From Candidatus Ancaeobacter aquaticus (lineage in GTDB: Bacteria > Auribacterota > Ancaeobacteria > Ancaeobacterales > Ancaeobacteraceae), in the NCBI GenBank assembly GCA_030765405.1, contig JAVCCP010000040.1:124001-188000 (forward strand): DNA of 64,000 nt. Direction: 5' to 3'. How positions within the stretch are numbered: position 1 is the stretch's first letter; each line of letters starts with the position of its first letter. Both the position numbers and the translations under genes were made by a program. This document shows positions 10,032 through 19,180 of the stretch, piece by piece. The notes under the pieces are model-generated. The model saw only the letters and a program-made list of their open reading frames with translations, ran no database searches and was not told the DNA's origin.

Positions 10032-10508
10032 ATGAAAAAAGCATTATATCCGGGAAGTTTCGATCCTGTTACCCATGGACATGTTGATGTCATTAGACGT
10101 GCAGTGAAGATATTTGACGGGCTTATTCTTGCTGTAGCGAACAATCCCACGAAGAAGCCGCTCTTTTCTCTAGATGAACGTGTCGAAATGATAAAAAGTG
10201 TCACAAGCAATATAGAGGGTATTGAAATTGATACATTTGACGGTCTTTTAGTTGATTTTGTTGCTCATAAAAAGGCGTCTGTTGTAGTGAGAGGGCTTCG
10301 TTCTATGTCAGATTTTGAATATGAGTTTCAGATGGCGCTTACAAATAGAAAATTATCCGAGGAGATTGAGACGATATTTCTCATGTCCGGTGAGCAATAT
10401 TCATACATGAGTTCGCGTGCAATTAAAGAGATTGCTGAGCTCGGAGGCGATGTTTCAAAATTTGTGCCCGCTGAAGTTGCCGAAAAATTGTTAGCGAAAA
10501 TAAGATGA
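10032..10508 (+). CDS. coaD: phosphopantetheine adenylyltransferase
   Basis: Adds AMP to 4'-phosphopantetheine, the penultimate step of coenzyme A synthesis. At 158 residues it has the usual length. It has the nucleotidyltransferase motif PGSFDPVTHGHVDVIRRA, VVRGLRSMSDFEYEFQMA, and the C-terminal block SSRAIKEIAELGGDVSKFVP. A GAGG site precedes the ATG. The last bases ATGA overlap the start of the DUF177 gene, so the two are translationally coupled. CoA and its pantetheine arm feed the fatty-acid genes a few kilobases on. Confidence 0.97.
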   Translation: MKKALYPGSFDPVTHGHVDVIRRAVKIFDGLILAVANNPTKKPLFSLDERVEMIKSVTSNIEGIEIDTFDGLLVDFVAHKKASVVVRGLRSMSDFEYEFQMALTNRKLSEEIETIFLMSGEQYSYMSSRAIKEIAELGGDVSKFVPAEVAEKLLAKIR

Positions 10509-10963
10509 AAATTGATATAGATAATGTTGTTGAAAGTGGCGTAACTATAACTGCCGATGAACGTTCGCAGGTATACGATTTTGATACAAGCCTTATTCCT
10601 CCGAATACGATCATATCTGTTAAGGTATTTGCGCAGTTTGTCGCTAAACGGTTGGTTGTACGTGGCCAAATCCATACGAATGTACACTTTGAATGTTCGA
10701 GGTGTCTAAATACTTTTCAATATCATGTTGATATTCCCGAGTATACCTTTGATTGTACAGCGCAAAAAGGCGATATTATTGACTTGACAGATACCATCAG
10801 GGAACATATCATTATTGCGCTTCCCATGAAGCCGCTTTGTTCCTCTAGATGTAAAGGGATCTGTCCCAATTGCGGTGAAGATCTAAATAGTTCTTCCTGT
10901 ACATGTTCCAACAATATTGTGGATGAACGGTTTAAAGGGTTAGATAAACTGAAATTTGAATAA
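10505..10963 (+). CDS. DUF177 (YceD-like) protein
   Basis: The 152-residue protein of the DUF177/YceD family is almost always encoded just before rpmF. Its role is not settled; homologues are linked to 23S rRNA accumulation. Cysteine pairs suggest metal binding: CSRC near residue 61, then CSSRCKGICPNCGED with a final C.C near the C-terminus. Its ATG overlaps the coaD stop (ATGA). An 19-bp gap separates it from rpmF, so the three genes form one unit. Confidence 0.9.
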   Translation: MKIDIDNVVESGVTITADERSQVYDFDTSLIPPNTIISVKVFAQFVAKRLVVRGQIHTNVHFECSRCLNTFQYHVDIPEYTFDCTAQKGDIIDLTDTIREHIIIALPMKPLCSSRCKGICPNCGEDLNSSSCTCSNNIVDERFKGLDKLKFE

Positions 10964-10982
10964 ATAGTAAAGAGGTGGTCAG

Positions 10983-11162
10983 ATGGCAGTGCCAAAAAGA
11001 AGACAGTCAAATACACGAGGCCGTAAAAGAAGAACCCATTACAAGATGGAAGCACCTGGAATTAGCACCTGTTCTCATTGTGGACAAACGAAACTTCCGC
11101 ACCATGTGTGTAACAGCTGTGGGTATTACGGTGAAAAGCAAATCGATGAAATAAAAGCGTAA
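10983..11162 (+). CDS. rpmF: 50S ribosomal protein L32
   Basis: Large-subunit ribosomal protein of 59 residues. It begins MAVPKRRQSNTRGRKRRTHY after a GAGGTGG site, and its zinc ribbon is CSHC followed by CNSC. It sits between DUF177 and plsX, the classical rpmF-plsX-fab arrangement that couples ribosome and membrane synthesis. Confidence 0.97.
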   Translation: MAVPKRRQSNTRGRKRRTHYKMEAPGISTCSHCGQTKLPHHVCNSCGYYGEKQIDEIKA

Positions 11163-11213
11163 TATAAACGTTTTTGATTATATTATCAAACTAAATATGT
11201 GAGGGTGGTTGCG

Positions 11214-12218
11214 TTGAAGATAGCAGTTGATGCAATGGGTGGTGATCATGCTCCTGGCGCCGTAGTAGAAGGTGTAATAGATTATCTCCGGGAGTATAAA
11301 AATAATGCCTCTGTGATACTCGTGGGCGATCAGGAAAAGATTGAACAAGAGCTCGATCGTTTACAGCCTTCTCCTAACCTCGATTATTCTATATATCATG
11401 CCTCAGATGTTATTCCTATGGGCGAGTCGCCCCTTGTCGGATTACGTAAAAGAAAAGATGCTTCTGTTAGTGTCGCTGTTCAGCTTGTTAAAGACGGTAA
11501 AGCTAGCGCTGTAGTCAGTGCGGGGAATACCGGCGCGGTAGTGATGGCAACTAAGCTCAAATTACGTTTTCTTGAAGGAGTCGAACGTCCCGCTATCGCT
11601 CAGATCCTTCCCAATGCAAAGGGAATATCAGTTGTTATGGATGTTGGTGCAAATATTGATTGCCGACCAAAACAATTGCTCCAGTTCTCAATAATGGGAA
11701 GCATAATTGCGCAAGAAATTTTTGGAATAAAAAAACCGCGTGTTGGACTATTGAGCATTGGCGAAGAAGAGTCTAAGGGTAACGAATTAACACGCGAAGC
11801 ATTTAAGATGGTTGAGCAATCAGATCTTAATTTTATGGGTAATGTTGAAGGTCAGGATGTTTATGCGGGTACTGCTGATGTAATTATAATGGACGGTTTT
11901 GTTGGTAACGTACTTTTAAAGGTAAGTGAAAGTCTTGCAGTATTTATGCAGCAGATGATAAAAAAAGAGGTATACGCAAATCCGCTTCGTAAAATAGGCG
12001 GATTATTGTTATCCGGAGCGTTTCGCGCAATAGCTAAAAAAGCTGATTATGCTGAATATGGCGGGTCACCGCTTGTTGGTGTTCGTGGGACATGTATTAT
12101 TTGTCATGGTCGCTCAAATCCTAAGGCGATAAAAAATGCTATTCGTGAAGCGAGTGATTTTATTAGTCATAACATTGACAAACAAATTATAGATGCGATA
12201 AAAAAGAATAAAATCTAA
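11214..12218 (+). CDS. plsX: phosphate acyltransferase PlsX
   Basis: Makes acyl-phosphate from acyl-ACP for phospholipid synthesis at the membrane surface. The chosen start is the TTG at 11214, which gives MKIAVDAMGGDHAPGAVVEG, the family N-terminus, and lies 5 nt after a GAGGGTGG site. A GTG at 11199 would put that site inside the gene. The 334-residue chain keeps SAGNTGAV, LDVGAN-like MDVGANID, and the C-terminal YGGSPLVGVRG block. fabH follows with a 24-nt gap. Confidence 0.96.
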   Translation: MKIAVDAMGGDHAPGAVVEGVIDYLREYKNNASVILVGDQEKIEQELDRLQPSPNLDYSIYHASDVIPMGESPLVGLRKRKDASVSVAVQLVKDGKASAVVSAGNTGAVVMATKLKLRFLEGVERPAIAQILPNAKGISVVMDVGANIDCRPKQLLQFSIMGSIIAQEIFGIKKPRVGLLSIGEEESKGNELTREAFKMVEQSDLNFMGNVEGQDVYAGTADVIIMDGFVGNVLLKVSESLAVFMQQMIKKEVYANPLRKIGGLLLSGAFRAIAKKADYAEYGGSPLVGVRGTCIICHGRSNPKAIKNAIREASDFISHNIDKQIIDAIKKNKI

Positions 12219-12242
12219 TAATATATTTAGATGGAGGCGTGT

Positions 12243-13232
12243 GTGAGGAATAAGGCGACAGTGGGTATTATTGGGACAGGATCGTATGTTCCGGAGAAGG
12301 TTCTCACGAATGCTGAACTTGAACATATGGTCGATACATCTGATGATTGGATCATGACGAGAACCGGCATAAAAGAAAGAAGAATTGCAGCTGATGATTG
12401 TACCACTGCAGATATGGCGACTATTGCTGGTCGTCGAGCGCTCGAACACGCCAACATTGATCCCAAAGATATTGAAATAATCATTGTCGGTACTATTACA
12501 CCTGATATGCAGTTTCCTTCTACTTCATGTCTTGTCCAAAAGAACCTAGGTGCTGAAAAAGCTGTCTGTTTTGATATTGGGGCGGCATGTTCGGGTTTTG
12601 TGTATGCACTTGAAATTGCTCAAAACTTTATCGCCAGCGGTAACTATAAAAATGCATTGGTTGTTGGATCTGAGAAGCTTTCATCTATCGTTGATTGGAC
12701 GGACAGAAATACCTGTGTGCTTTTTGGTGACGGGGCAGGGGCCGCGGTGCTTTCTGGTAGCCCTGATTCTCATAGGCTTATTGATACGTACCTTGCCAGT
12801 GACGGCCGGGCGGCAAATTTATTAATGGTTCCTGCAGGAGGATCAAAGATTCCTGCAAGTGTTGAATCGATCGAGAACAAACTTCACTTTTTGCGTATGG
12901 AAGGAAGGGAAGTTTTTAAATATGCGGTAAACAGCATGGAACAGGCGATTGATGAGGTTCTGAAAAGAGCTGGATTATCTTCCAACGATATTTCACTTTT
13001 GATAACACACCAGGCAAATTTACGAATTATCAATGCTCTTGGAAAACGATTAAATCTTCCTTCTGACAGGGTGTATAAGAATGTTCACAAATACGGTAAT
13101 ATGTCATCAGCGTCAACAGCGGTTGGTTTTGATGAAATAAACCGCCAGGGGAAACTGAAGAAGGGCGATATTTTGGCCATGGTGGTATTTGGAAGTGGTT
13201 TGACGTGGGGTGCTAGCTTAATTGAGTGGTAA
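12243..13232 (+). CDS. fabH: beta-ketoacyl-ACP synthase III
   Basis: Condenses acetyl-CoA (or another acyl-CoA) with malonyl-ACP to start fatty-acid synthesis. The GTG at 12243 is preferred because a GGAGG site ends 5 nt before it. The upstream ATG at 12231 would overlap that site. The 329-residue protein shows VGIIGTGSYVPEKVLTN, the active-site cysteine in GAACSGFVYAL (near residue 110), the catalytic His in THQANLRII, and the catalytic Asn in YGNMSSAS. The usual neighbour fabD is missing between this gene and fabG. Confidence 0.96.
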   Translation: MRNKATVGIIGTGSYVPEKVLTNAELEHMVDTSDDWIMTRTGIKERRIAADDCTTADMATIAGRRALEHANIDPKDIEIIIVGTITPDMQFPSTSCLVQKNLGAEKAVCFDIGAACSGFVYALEIAQNFIASGNYKNALVVGSEKLSSIVDWTDRNTCVLFGDGAGAAVLSGSPDSHRLIDTYLASDGRAANLLMVPAGGSKIPASVESIENKLHFLRMEGREVFKYAVNSMEQAIDEVLKRAGLSSNDISLLITHQANLRIINALGKRLNLPSDRVYKNVHKYGNMSSASTAVGFDEINRQGKLKKGDILAMVVFGSGLTWGASLIEW

Positions 13233-13263
13233 CGACAAAAACTAGAAAAAATAGAGGTGTGCA

Positions 13264-14007
13264 ATGCTCTTAAAAGATAAAGTGGCGGTTGTAACAGGTG
13301 GTGCCCAGGGGATTGGAAAAGCAATAAGCGAACGGTTAGCAGCAGAAGGCGCTGCAATAGCTGTATGTGATATAAATGAAGAAATTGCGCGTATTACTGC
13401 CCAGAAACTGGCCTCTTCAAAAGGGATTAAAGCAGCGGGGTATAAAGTTAATGTAGTAAATGAAAATGAGGTTCTTGAATGCGTTAATAAAATTCTTGAC
13501 AACTTCGGCCGTATCGATATACTTATCAACAATGCAGGCGTGACAAGAGACGGTCTACTTATCCGTATGAAAGAGGAAGACTGGGATCTTGTCCTTAATG
13601 TGAATTTAAAAGGGACATTTAATTTCACAAAAGCGGTTGCTAAACCAATGATGAAGGCGCGATCTGGACGGATGGTAAATGTTGCTTCAATTATCGGTTT
13701 GATCGGAAATGTTGGACAAAGTAATTACGCTGCATCTAAAGCAGGAATTATAGGATTTTCAAAATCTGTTGCGAGAGAACTTGCTCCAAGAAACATAAAC
13801 GTAAATGCAGTTGCACCAGGTTTTATAGATACGCAAATGACGCATGTAATACCTGAAGATATTAAGAAAAAGATGTTGGAAAGTATCCCGTTTGGAAGAA
13901 TGGGAAGTCCGGAAGAAGTCGCAGACACTGTATTGTTCTTGACATGTGATTTGTCAAAATATATCACGGGTCAAGTTATTACGATAGATGGCGGCATGGT
14001 AATGTAA
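13264..14007 (+). CDS. fabG: 3-oxoacyl-ACP reductase FabG
   Basis: NADPH-dependent reduction of 3-oxoacyl-ACP. The short-chain dehydrogenase has 247 residues, with the nucleotide loop TGGAQGIGKAI, NNAGVTRDG, and the catalytic Ser-Tyr-Lys set in SIIGLIGNVGQSNYAASKAG. The C-terminal ITGQVITIDGGMVM block is typical. A TAGAGGTG site precedes the ATG. It lies 31 nt after fabH and 44 nt before acpP. Confidence 0.97.
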   Translation: MLLKDKVAVVTGGAQGIGKAISERLAAEGAAIAVCDINEEIARITAQKLASSKGIKAAGYKVNVVNENEVLECVNKILDNFGRIDILINNAGVTRDGLLIRMKEEDWDLVLNVNLKGTFNFTKAVAKPMMKARSGRMVNVASIIGLIGNVGQSNYAASKAGIIGFSKSVARELAPRNINVNAVAPGFIDTQMTHVIPEDIKKKMLESIPFGRMGSPEEVADTVLFLTCDLSKYITGQVITIDGGMVM

Positions 14008-14051
14008 TTAATTGTGAATCAAGGTAAAATAATACAAAGGGAGGATTGACG

Positions 14052-14303
14052 ATGGCTAGTGACGTAGCGCAAAAAGTAAAAGACATTATTGTAGAACAAT
14101 TAGGAGTAAACCCTGAAGAAGTTACAACAGAAGCTTCTTTTATTGAAGATCTTGGTGCTGATTCATTAGATACGGTTGAATTAGTTATGGCTTTAGAAGA
14201 AGAATTTCAAGCTGAAATTCCTGATGAAGACGCTGAAAAATTAAAAACAGTTGGTAATGCAGTTAGTTATATTGAAGGTAAGATAGTTGCAAAAAATAGT
14301 TAG
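14052..14303 (+). CDS. acpP: acyl carrier protein
   Basis: Carries growing acyl chains on a phosphopantetheine arm. The 83-residue acidic protein has the attachment site [10 protein letters not shown] at Ser38. The ATG at 14052 follows a GGGAGG site by 7 nt. A TTG at 14046 is too close to that site. A long inverted repeat lies between this gene and fabF and may keep acpP mRNA more abundant than fabF mRNA. Confidence 0.97.
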   Translation: MASDVAQKVKDIIVEQLGVNPEEVTTEASFIEDLGADSLDTVELVMALEEEFQAEIPDEDAEKLKTVGNAVSYIEGKIVAKNS

Positions 14304-14311
14304 TTATTCTG

Positions 14312-14384
14312 ATAAAACACGAATTAATTGGGCTAACACTCATTAATATTTGCAGTGCACAGGGCCATGCGATTCGTGTTTTAT
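14312..14384. promoter_or_regulatory. 13-bp long-range hairpin between acpP and fabF
   Basis: ATAAAACACGAAT (14312-14324) is perfectly complementary to ATTCGTGTTTTAT (14372-14384) across a 47-nt loop. The loop holds further self-complementary pieces (ATTAAT twice, TGCAGTGCA). The right arm ends in TTTTAT, 17 nt before fabF. It could be a leaky terminator, an RNase-processing stem or a binding site. Confidence 0.7.
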
Positions 14385-14401
14385 TTATATAGGGAAGAGT
14401 T

Positions 14402-15643
14402 ATGGAATTACAAAGAGTTGTTGTTACCGGTCTTGGAGTGTTATCTCCTGTAGGAAACACCAAAGAAGAATTTTGGAATTCGCTTTGTGAAGGAAAATCA
14501 GGCATCGGGCCAAACACCCGAATGGATGTATCGGATTATTCTTCAAAAATAGCCGGAGAACTAAAAAACTTTGATACGTCTTTTTTGAGCAAAAAAGATA
14601 TGAAGCGTATGGATCTTTTTGTTCAATATTCTGTTGTGGCCGCAGGCAATGCCCTTCGCGATACAGGTGTAGACCTTGAAACAGCTGATAAAGATAGAAT
14701 AGGTGTCTTTGTTGGTTCTGGTATTGGTGGTATACATACCATTGAAGAACAGCATACCATTCTTATGAATAAAGGTCCTGAACGTATATCTCCTTTTTTG
14801 ATTCCTATGTTGATCGTTAACATGGCTCCAGGCCAAATATCTATTACGTATGGCTTGAGAGGTCCAAATCTTGCCGCAGTCACTGCGTGTGCTACCGGTA
14901 CTCATTGTATCGGGGAAGCATATAGAACTTTGGCGATGGGTGATGCTGATATGATCCTCGCCGGTGGATCAGAAAGTGCCTTATCTCCACTGGGCGTTGG
15001 TGGATTTTGTGCTATGCGTGCATTGTCAACTCGTAATGATGAACCTGAAAAAGCAAGTCGACCTTTTGATAGGGATCGTGACGGTTTTATTATCGCTGAG
15101 GGAGCGGGAATTGTTGCCTTAGAGACACTTGAAAGCGCGAAACGTCGCGGTGCGCATATTTATGCAGAAGTTGTTGGATATGGTTTAACGGGAGATGGGT
15201 ATCACATGACAAGTCCTTCACCCACAGGGGACGGGGCAGCGCGTTGTATGGCAAGTGCGATTAAAAGTGCGCGGTTAGATATTACCGATGTTGATTATAT
15301 TAATGCGCATGGTACATCAACACAGCTTAATGATAAATTTGAAACACTTGCTATAAAATCGGTCTTTAAAGAATATGCGAAAAAAGTTGCGATCAGTTCT
15401 ACAAAGTCTATGACAGGACATTTGTTAGGCGCTGCTGGTGGGGTAGAATTTATTGCATGTGCATTAGCGGTCGAGAACAATATAATTCCTCCCACGACGA
15501 ATCTTGATAATCCTGATCCTGAATGTGATCTTGATTATGTGCCAAATGTTGCGCGTGAAACAAACGTGAATATAGCAATATCAAATTCGCTTGGTTTTGG
15601 CGGGCACAATACTACCGTTGTTGTAAAGAAATTTAAAGGGTAG
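14402..15643 (+). CDS. fabF: beta-ketoacyl-ACP synthase II
   Basis: Elongating condensing enzyme of fatty-acid synthesis. At 413 residues it has the usual size. The catalytic triad is visible: Cys in VTACATGTHCIGEA (near 163), His in NAHGTSTQLND (near 305) and His in SMTGHLLGAAGG (near 340). FGGHNTTVVVKK closes the protein. A GGGAAGAG site precedes the ATG. It is the last classical fab gene of the cluster. Confidence 0.97.
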   Translation: MELQRVVVTGLGVLSPVGNTKEEFWNSLCEGKSGIGPNTRMDVSDYSSKIAGELKNFDTSFLSKKDMKRMDLFVQYSVVAAGNALRDTGVDLETADKDRIGVFVGSGIGGIHTIEEQHTILMNKGPERISPFLIPMLIVNMAPGQISITYGLRGPNLAAVTACATGTHCIGEAYRTLAMGDADMILAGGSESALSPLGVGGFCAMRALSTRNDEPEKASRPFDRDRDGFIIAEGAGIVALETLESAKRRGAHIYAEVVGYGLTGDGYHMTSPSPTGDGAARCMASAIKSARLDITDVDYINAHGTSTQLNDKFETLAIKSVFKEYAKKVAISSTKSMTGHLLGAAGGVEFIACALAVENNIIPPTTNLDNPDPECDLDYVPNVARETNVNIAISNSLGFGGHNTTVVVKKFKG

Positions 15644-15751
15644 TTTCTGACCTGCGTGATGCCATTTTTCACACAAAGATGTGTGATATCAATATGTCGT
15701 AAATTCAGTCAATGTGTACGTAAATAACGTATAGGTAAGAAGGGGGCAGTA

Positions 15752-16909
15752 ATGGAGCATTTTTTTAATGAGCAGCAACAATATATCAAAGAAATAGCGG
15801 AAAAAATAGCACGTGAAAAGATTGCTCCTATAGCAATTGAGTGTGATGAAAAAGAAGAAATGCCATGGGATATTGTAAAAATATTAGCTAAATCAGACCT
15901 GTTTGCTGTGTATATTCCGGAAGAATTTGGTGGTTTGGGTGGTGGTTGCCTAGATCTTTGTATAGCCGTTGAAGAATTAAGTAAGGCATGTGGGGGTATC
16001 TCTCTTTCACTTGCGGCAACAGCACTCGGAACCTATCCGATTCTCCTTTCTGGCAGTCATGAACAAAAACAAAAATTTCTCCCCGATTTAGCGAAAGGTT
16101 CTAAACTTGCTGCATTTTGTATAACTGAAGCTGGTGCGGGAAGTGATGCCAGCGCAATTAAAACAGTTGCGACAAGAGATGGTGATTCATACATCTTAAA
16201 TGGCTCAAAACAGTGGATCACCAACGGCGGTGAGGCTGAGATCTATACCGTTATTGCGATGACTGATAAGAACAGAGGTGCACGTGGTGCTAGTGCGTTT
16301 GTTGTTGAAAAAGGTACCCCTGGACTTTCATTTGGTAAGAAAGAAAAGAAAATGGGTATCCGTGCTTCAATGACCCGTGAAGTGATTTTTGAAGATGTGA
16401 AGATCCCGAAAGAAAATCTCTTAGGTAAAGAAGGTAGAGGTTTTATGGTCGCTATGGGAACATTCGATCATTCACGACCAGGTGTTGCTGCTCAAGCATT
16501 AGGTATTGCTCAAGGTGCGATTGATGATGCGATAAAATACGGGCGTGAAAGGCATCAGTTTGGCAAACCGATCATATCCTTCCAAGGTCTTCAGTTTATG
16601 TTAGCTGATATGACAACCCAGGTTGAAGCTGCTCGTGCATTGGTATATGCAGTTGCACGTACTGTTGATGCTGGTGTAAAATCGTTTTCAAAAGAGTCTG
16701 CAATGGCAAAAATGTATGCATCTGACGTAGCAATGAAGGTTACAACAGATGCTGTACAGCTGCTCGGTGGATACGGATATATGCGTGAATATCCGATGGA
16801 AAAAAGAATGAGAGACGCAAAGATTACTCAGATCTATGAAGGAACAAATCAGGTGCAGAGAGCTATTATAGCCGGGCAACTCATAAAAGAAAGTGCAGCA
16901 AAAAAATAA
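15752..16909 (+). CDS. acyl-CoA dehydrogenase (short-chain/butyryl-CoA type)
   Basis: FAD enzyme that interconverts acyl-CoA and 2-enoyl-CoA and passes electrons to Etf. The 385-residue protein has CITEAGAGSDASAIKT, the flavin segment YILNGSKQWITNGG, RHQFGKPI, and the C-terminal block YGYMREYPMEKRMRDAK plus IYEGTNQVQR, whose Glu is the catalytic base in short-chain and butyryl-CoA dehydrogenases. An AAGGGGG site lies before the ATG. etfB starts 29 nt later. Because the set sits behind fab genes that lack an enoyl reductase, it might run in the reductive direction. That is inference. Confidence 0.93.
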   Translation: MEHFFNEQQQYIKEIAEKIAREKIAPIAIECDEKEEMPWDIVKILAKSDLFAVYIPEEFGGLGGGCLDLCIAVEELSKACGGISLSLAATALGTYPILLSGSHEQKQKFLPDLAKGSKLAAFCITEAGAGSDASAIKTVATRDGDSYILNGSKQWITNGGEAEIYTVIAMTDKNRGARGASAFVVEKGTPGLSFGKKEKKMGIRASMTREVIFEDVKIPKENLLGKEGRGFMVAMGTFDHSRPGVAAQALGIAQGAIDDAIKYGRERHQFGKPIISFQGLQFMLADMTTQVEAARALVYAVARTVDAGVKSFSKESAMAKMYASDVAMKVTTDAVQLLGGYGYMREYPMEKRMRDAKITQIYEGTNQVQRAIIAGQLIKESAAKK

Positions 16910-16938
16910 AAGACTAACAGGTAGAGGTAGGGTATACG

Positions 16939-17727
16939 ATGAATGTGATAGTGTGTATTAAACAAGTGCCAGAAACAACAGATGTCAAAATTAATCCAGA
17001 AACAAATACGCTCTACAGAGAGGGTATTCCGAGTATCATCAATCCGTTTGATATGTATGCGATTGAAGAAGCAATTCGCATAAAAGAAAAATGTGGTGGT
17101 AAAGTTACCGTTATTACTATGGGGCCTCCACAAGCAGAGGCGTGCTTGAAAGAAGCGGTTTCTCTGGGTGCAGATGAAGCAGTCCTCCTTACTGATAAAG
17201 AGTTTGCCGGATCAGATACATGGGCAACAAGCTACGCGCTCAGTATGGCAATAAAGAAAATAAAAGACTATGATATTATCATATGTGGGAAACAAGCTGT
17301 TGACGGTGATACCGCACAGGTTGGACCGGGAATAGCGACATGGCTTGATATTCCGCAGATTACATATGTAAAAAAAATCGATGAACTTAAGGAAGGGTAT
17401 ATAAAGGCTGAGCAGCTTGCAGAAGAAGGATATGTTGTCGTTGAATCATCGTTGCCGATGATGTTGACCGTGGTAAAAGAAATAAATATACCACGATTGC
17501 CTTCCTTGAAAGGTAAAATGAAAGCAAAGAATGTTCAGGTTACAAAATGGACAGCTCAAGACCTTGGTGCAGACGCAAAAAATCTTGGATTAGATGGATC
17601 TCCGACCATGGTAAAAAAGATATTTTCACCGCCCCCAAAGACCGGTGGGAAAAAGCTTGAAGGTGACGCACAGCAGATGGTTAATGATCTGATGAACGAT
17701 TTAGTGGAAAAGCAGATTTTTGTATAG
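16939..17727 (+). CDS. etfB: electron transfer flavoprotein beta subunit
   Basis: Small subunit of the Etf dimer that exchanges electrons with the acyl-CoA dehydrogenase just upstream. The 262-residue protein begins MNVIVCIKQVPETTDVKI. It has INPFDMYAIEEA and GKQAVDGDTAQVGP, the latter typical of the Etf group that binds FAD and not AMP in this subunit and can bifurcate electrons. That group membership rests on motif memory only. It is followed 40 nt later by etfA. Confidence 0.93.
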   Translation: MNVIVCIKQVPETTDVKINPETNTLYREGIPSIINPFDMYAIEEAIRIKEKCGGKVTVITMGPPQAEACLKEAVSLGADEAVLLTDKEFAGSDTWATSYALSMAIKKIKDYDIIICGKQAVDGDTAQVGPGIATWLDIPQITYVKKIDELKEGYIKAEQLAEEGYVVVESSLPMMLTVVKEINIPRLPSLKGKMKAKNVQVTKWTAQDLGADAKNLGLDGSPTMVKKIFSPPPKTGGKKLEGDAQQMVNDLMNDLVEKQIFV

Positions 17728-17767
17728 TTAATATAATTGAGTAACGTAAATGTTAATGGAGTGAGAG

Positions 17768-18973
17768 ATGGCTTTAAAAAATATTGTGAATACAGATAAA
17801 TGTGTCGGGTGTCTGTTATGTGAAAAAGGATGTCTTTTTGACGCGATACATGTTGTTGACGGTAAGGCAGTTGTTGATTATGAAAAATGCACGTTATGCG
17901 GTGCATGTATACAAGCGTGTAAATTTGACGCGTTAAAGATACAGGTTAATCGTGTGAGCGAAATAAACATAGATGAATATAAAAACATCTGGGTTTTTGC
18001 GGAACAGAAAAAAGGTGTTTTGCAGTCAGTGGTGTTTGAGCTTCTTGGTGCGGGAAAGAAACTCGCTCAGGACAGGAATGCAAAATTATGCGCGGTATTG
18101 ATAGGCAAGGACATAAAAGATGAAGCTCAAAAGCTTATTCATAGTGGTGCAGATATTGTATATGTCGTTGATAAACCAGAATTAGAGCATCATAATGATG
18201 AGCCGTACGCCAAGATAATGGATAAGCTCATCAAGAAGCATAAACCGGAAGTAGTATTAGCCGGTGCAACAACTATTGGGCGGTCATTTATTCCGCGTGT
18301 AGCTGTTATGTGTCATACAGGGCTTACTGCGGATTGTACATCGCTTGACATTGATAAAGAGACGGGTCATCTCATGCAAACGCGACCGGCGTTTGGCGGT
18401 AATATTATGGCAACCATTCTGACTGATATAAACAGGCCACAAATGGCAACTGTTCGCCATAAAGTTATGAAAGAGCTTGAGCCCGATACTTCGCTTACAG
18501 GTGAAGTAATAGAGGAAAGCGATATCACGGAAAGTGATCTTTCATCAAGGACAAAAGTTCTCGAGGTTGTTGATGAGCTTGAGCAGACGGTAAATATTGC
18601 TGAAGCTGATATTATTGTTTCGGGTGGTCGCGGGATAAAAAGTCCAGATAATTTTAAGATGATTGAGGAGCTTGCATTAGTACTTGGCGGTGCGGTAGGA
18701 GCATCACGTGCGGCAGTTGACGCTGATTGGATACCTTATTCACATCAGGTAGGCCAAACCGGTAAGACCGTGTGTCCAAAAGTGTACATTGCCTGCGGTA
18801 TTTCAGGTGCCATACAGCATCTTGTTGGCATGCAGTCATCTGATCTCATTATTGCAATTAATAAAGATCCAGATGCGCCGATATTTCATGTAAGTGATTA
18901 CAGTATTGTCGGTGATGTAATGGAAATTGTGCCGCTTCTTACTACGAAGTTGAAAGAAGTTTTGAAAAAATAA
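17768..18973 (+). CDS. etfA: ferredoxin-fused electron transfer flavoprotein alpha subunit
   Basis: Large Etf subunit of 401 residues. Residues 1-60 form a two-cluster ferredoxin domain with [11 protein letters not shown] and [11 protein letters not shown], each a CX2CX2CX3C [4Fe-4S] site. The Etf-alpha core follows. Its C-terminal FAD domain shows [47 protein letters not shown] and [16 protein letters not shown]. Ferredoxin-fused EtfA proteins are known from anaerobes in which Etf couples NADH oxidation to enoyl-CoA and ferredoxin reduction. tRNA-Leu follows 68 nt after the stop. Confidence 0.94.
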   Translation: MALKNIVNTDKCVGCLLCEKGCLFDAIHVVDGKAVVDYEKCTLCGACIQACKFDALKIQVNRVSEINIDEYKNIWVFAEQKKGVLQSVVFELLGAGKKLAQDRNAKLCAVLIGKDIKDEAQKLIHSGADIVYVVDKPELEHHNDEPYAKIMDKLIKKHKPEVVLAGATTIGRSFIPRVAVMCHTGLTADCTSLDIDKETGHLMQTRPAFGGNIMATILTDINRPQMATVRHKVMKELEPDTSLTGEVIEESDITESDLSSRTKVLEVVDELEQTVNIAEADIIVSGGRGIKSPDNFKMIEELALVLGGAVGASRAAVDADWIPYSHQVGQTGKTVCPKVYIACGISGAIQHLVGMQSSDLIIAINKDPDAPIFHVSDYSIVGDVMEIVPLLTTKLKEVLKK

Positions 18974-19041
18974 CGGTTGTCGGCTCGTCGTAAGCATAAG
19001 CGAATCTATTTCCTCAAATCGAAAAACGATTAGCGAAAATT

Positions 19042-19125
19042 GCTGGGATGGTGGAATTGGCAGACACACCAGCTTGAGGGGCTGGCGAGCGCAAGCTTGT
19101 GGGGGTTCAAATCCCCCTCCCAGCA
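19042..19125 (+). tRNA. tRNA-Leu (anticodon GAG)
   Basis: Acceptor arms GCTGGGA and TCCCAGC pair fully, with discriminator A. The anticodon stem CCAGC/GCTGG holds the loop TTGAGGG with anticodon GAG at 19076-19078. The long variable arm and GGTTCAAATCC T-arm fit a class II tRNA. CCA is not encoded. Confidence 0.96.
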
Positions 19126-19148
19126 TAATAAAATGATAAAGAAATGCA

Positions 19149-19180
19149 AAGGCTTTCTATAGGTAGGGAGTCTTTTTTTT
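19149..19180 (+). terminator. probable terminator after tRNA-Leu
   Basis: AAGGCT (19149-19154) can pair with AGTCTT (19069+100 frame, 19169-19174) with one G-U pair, and is followed by a run of eight T. The stem is short. It would end plus-strand transcription before the convergent kinase gene. Confidence 0.4.

Noticed and set aside
11199-11213. GTG start of plsX five codons upstream
   Set aside because: It would place the ribosome site GAGGGTGG inside the gene and add residues before the family N-terminus.
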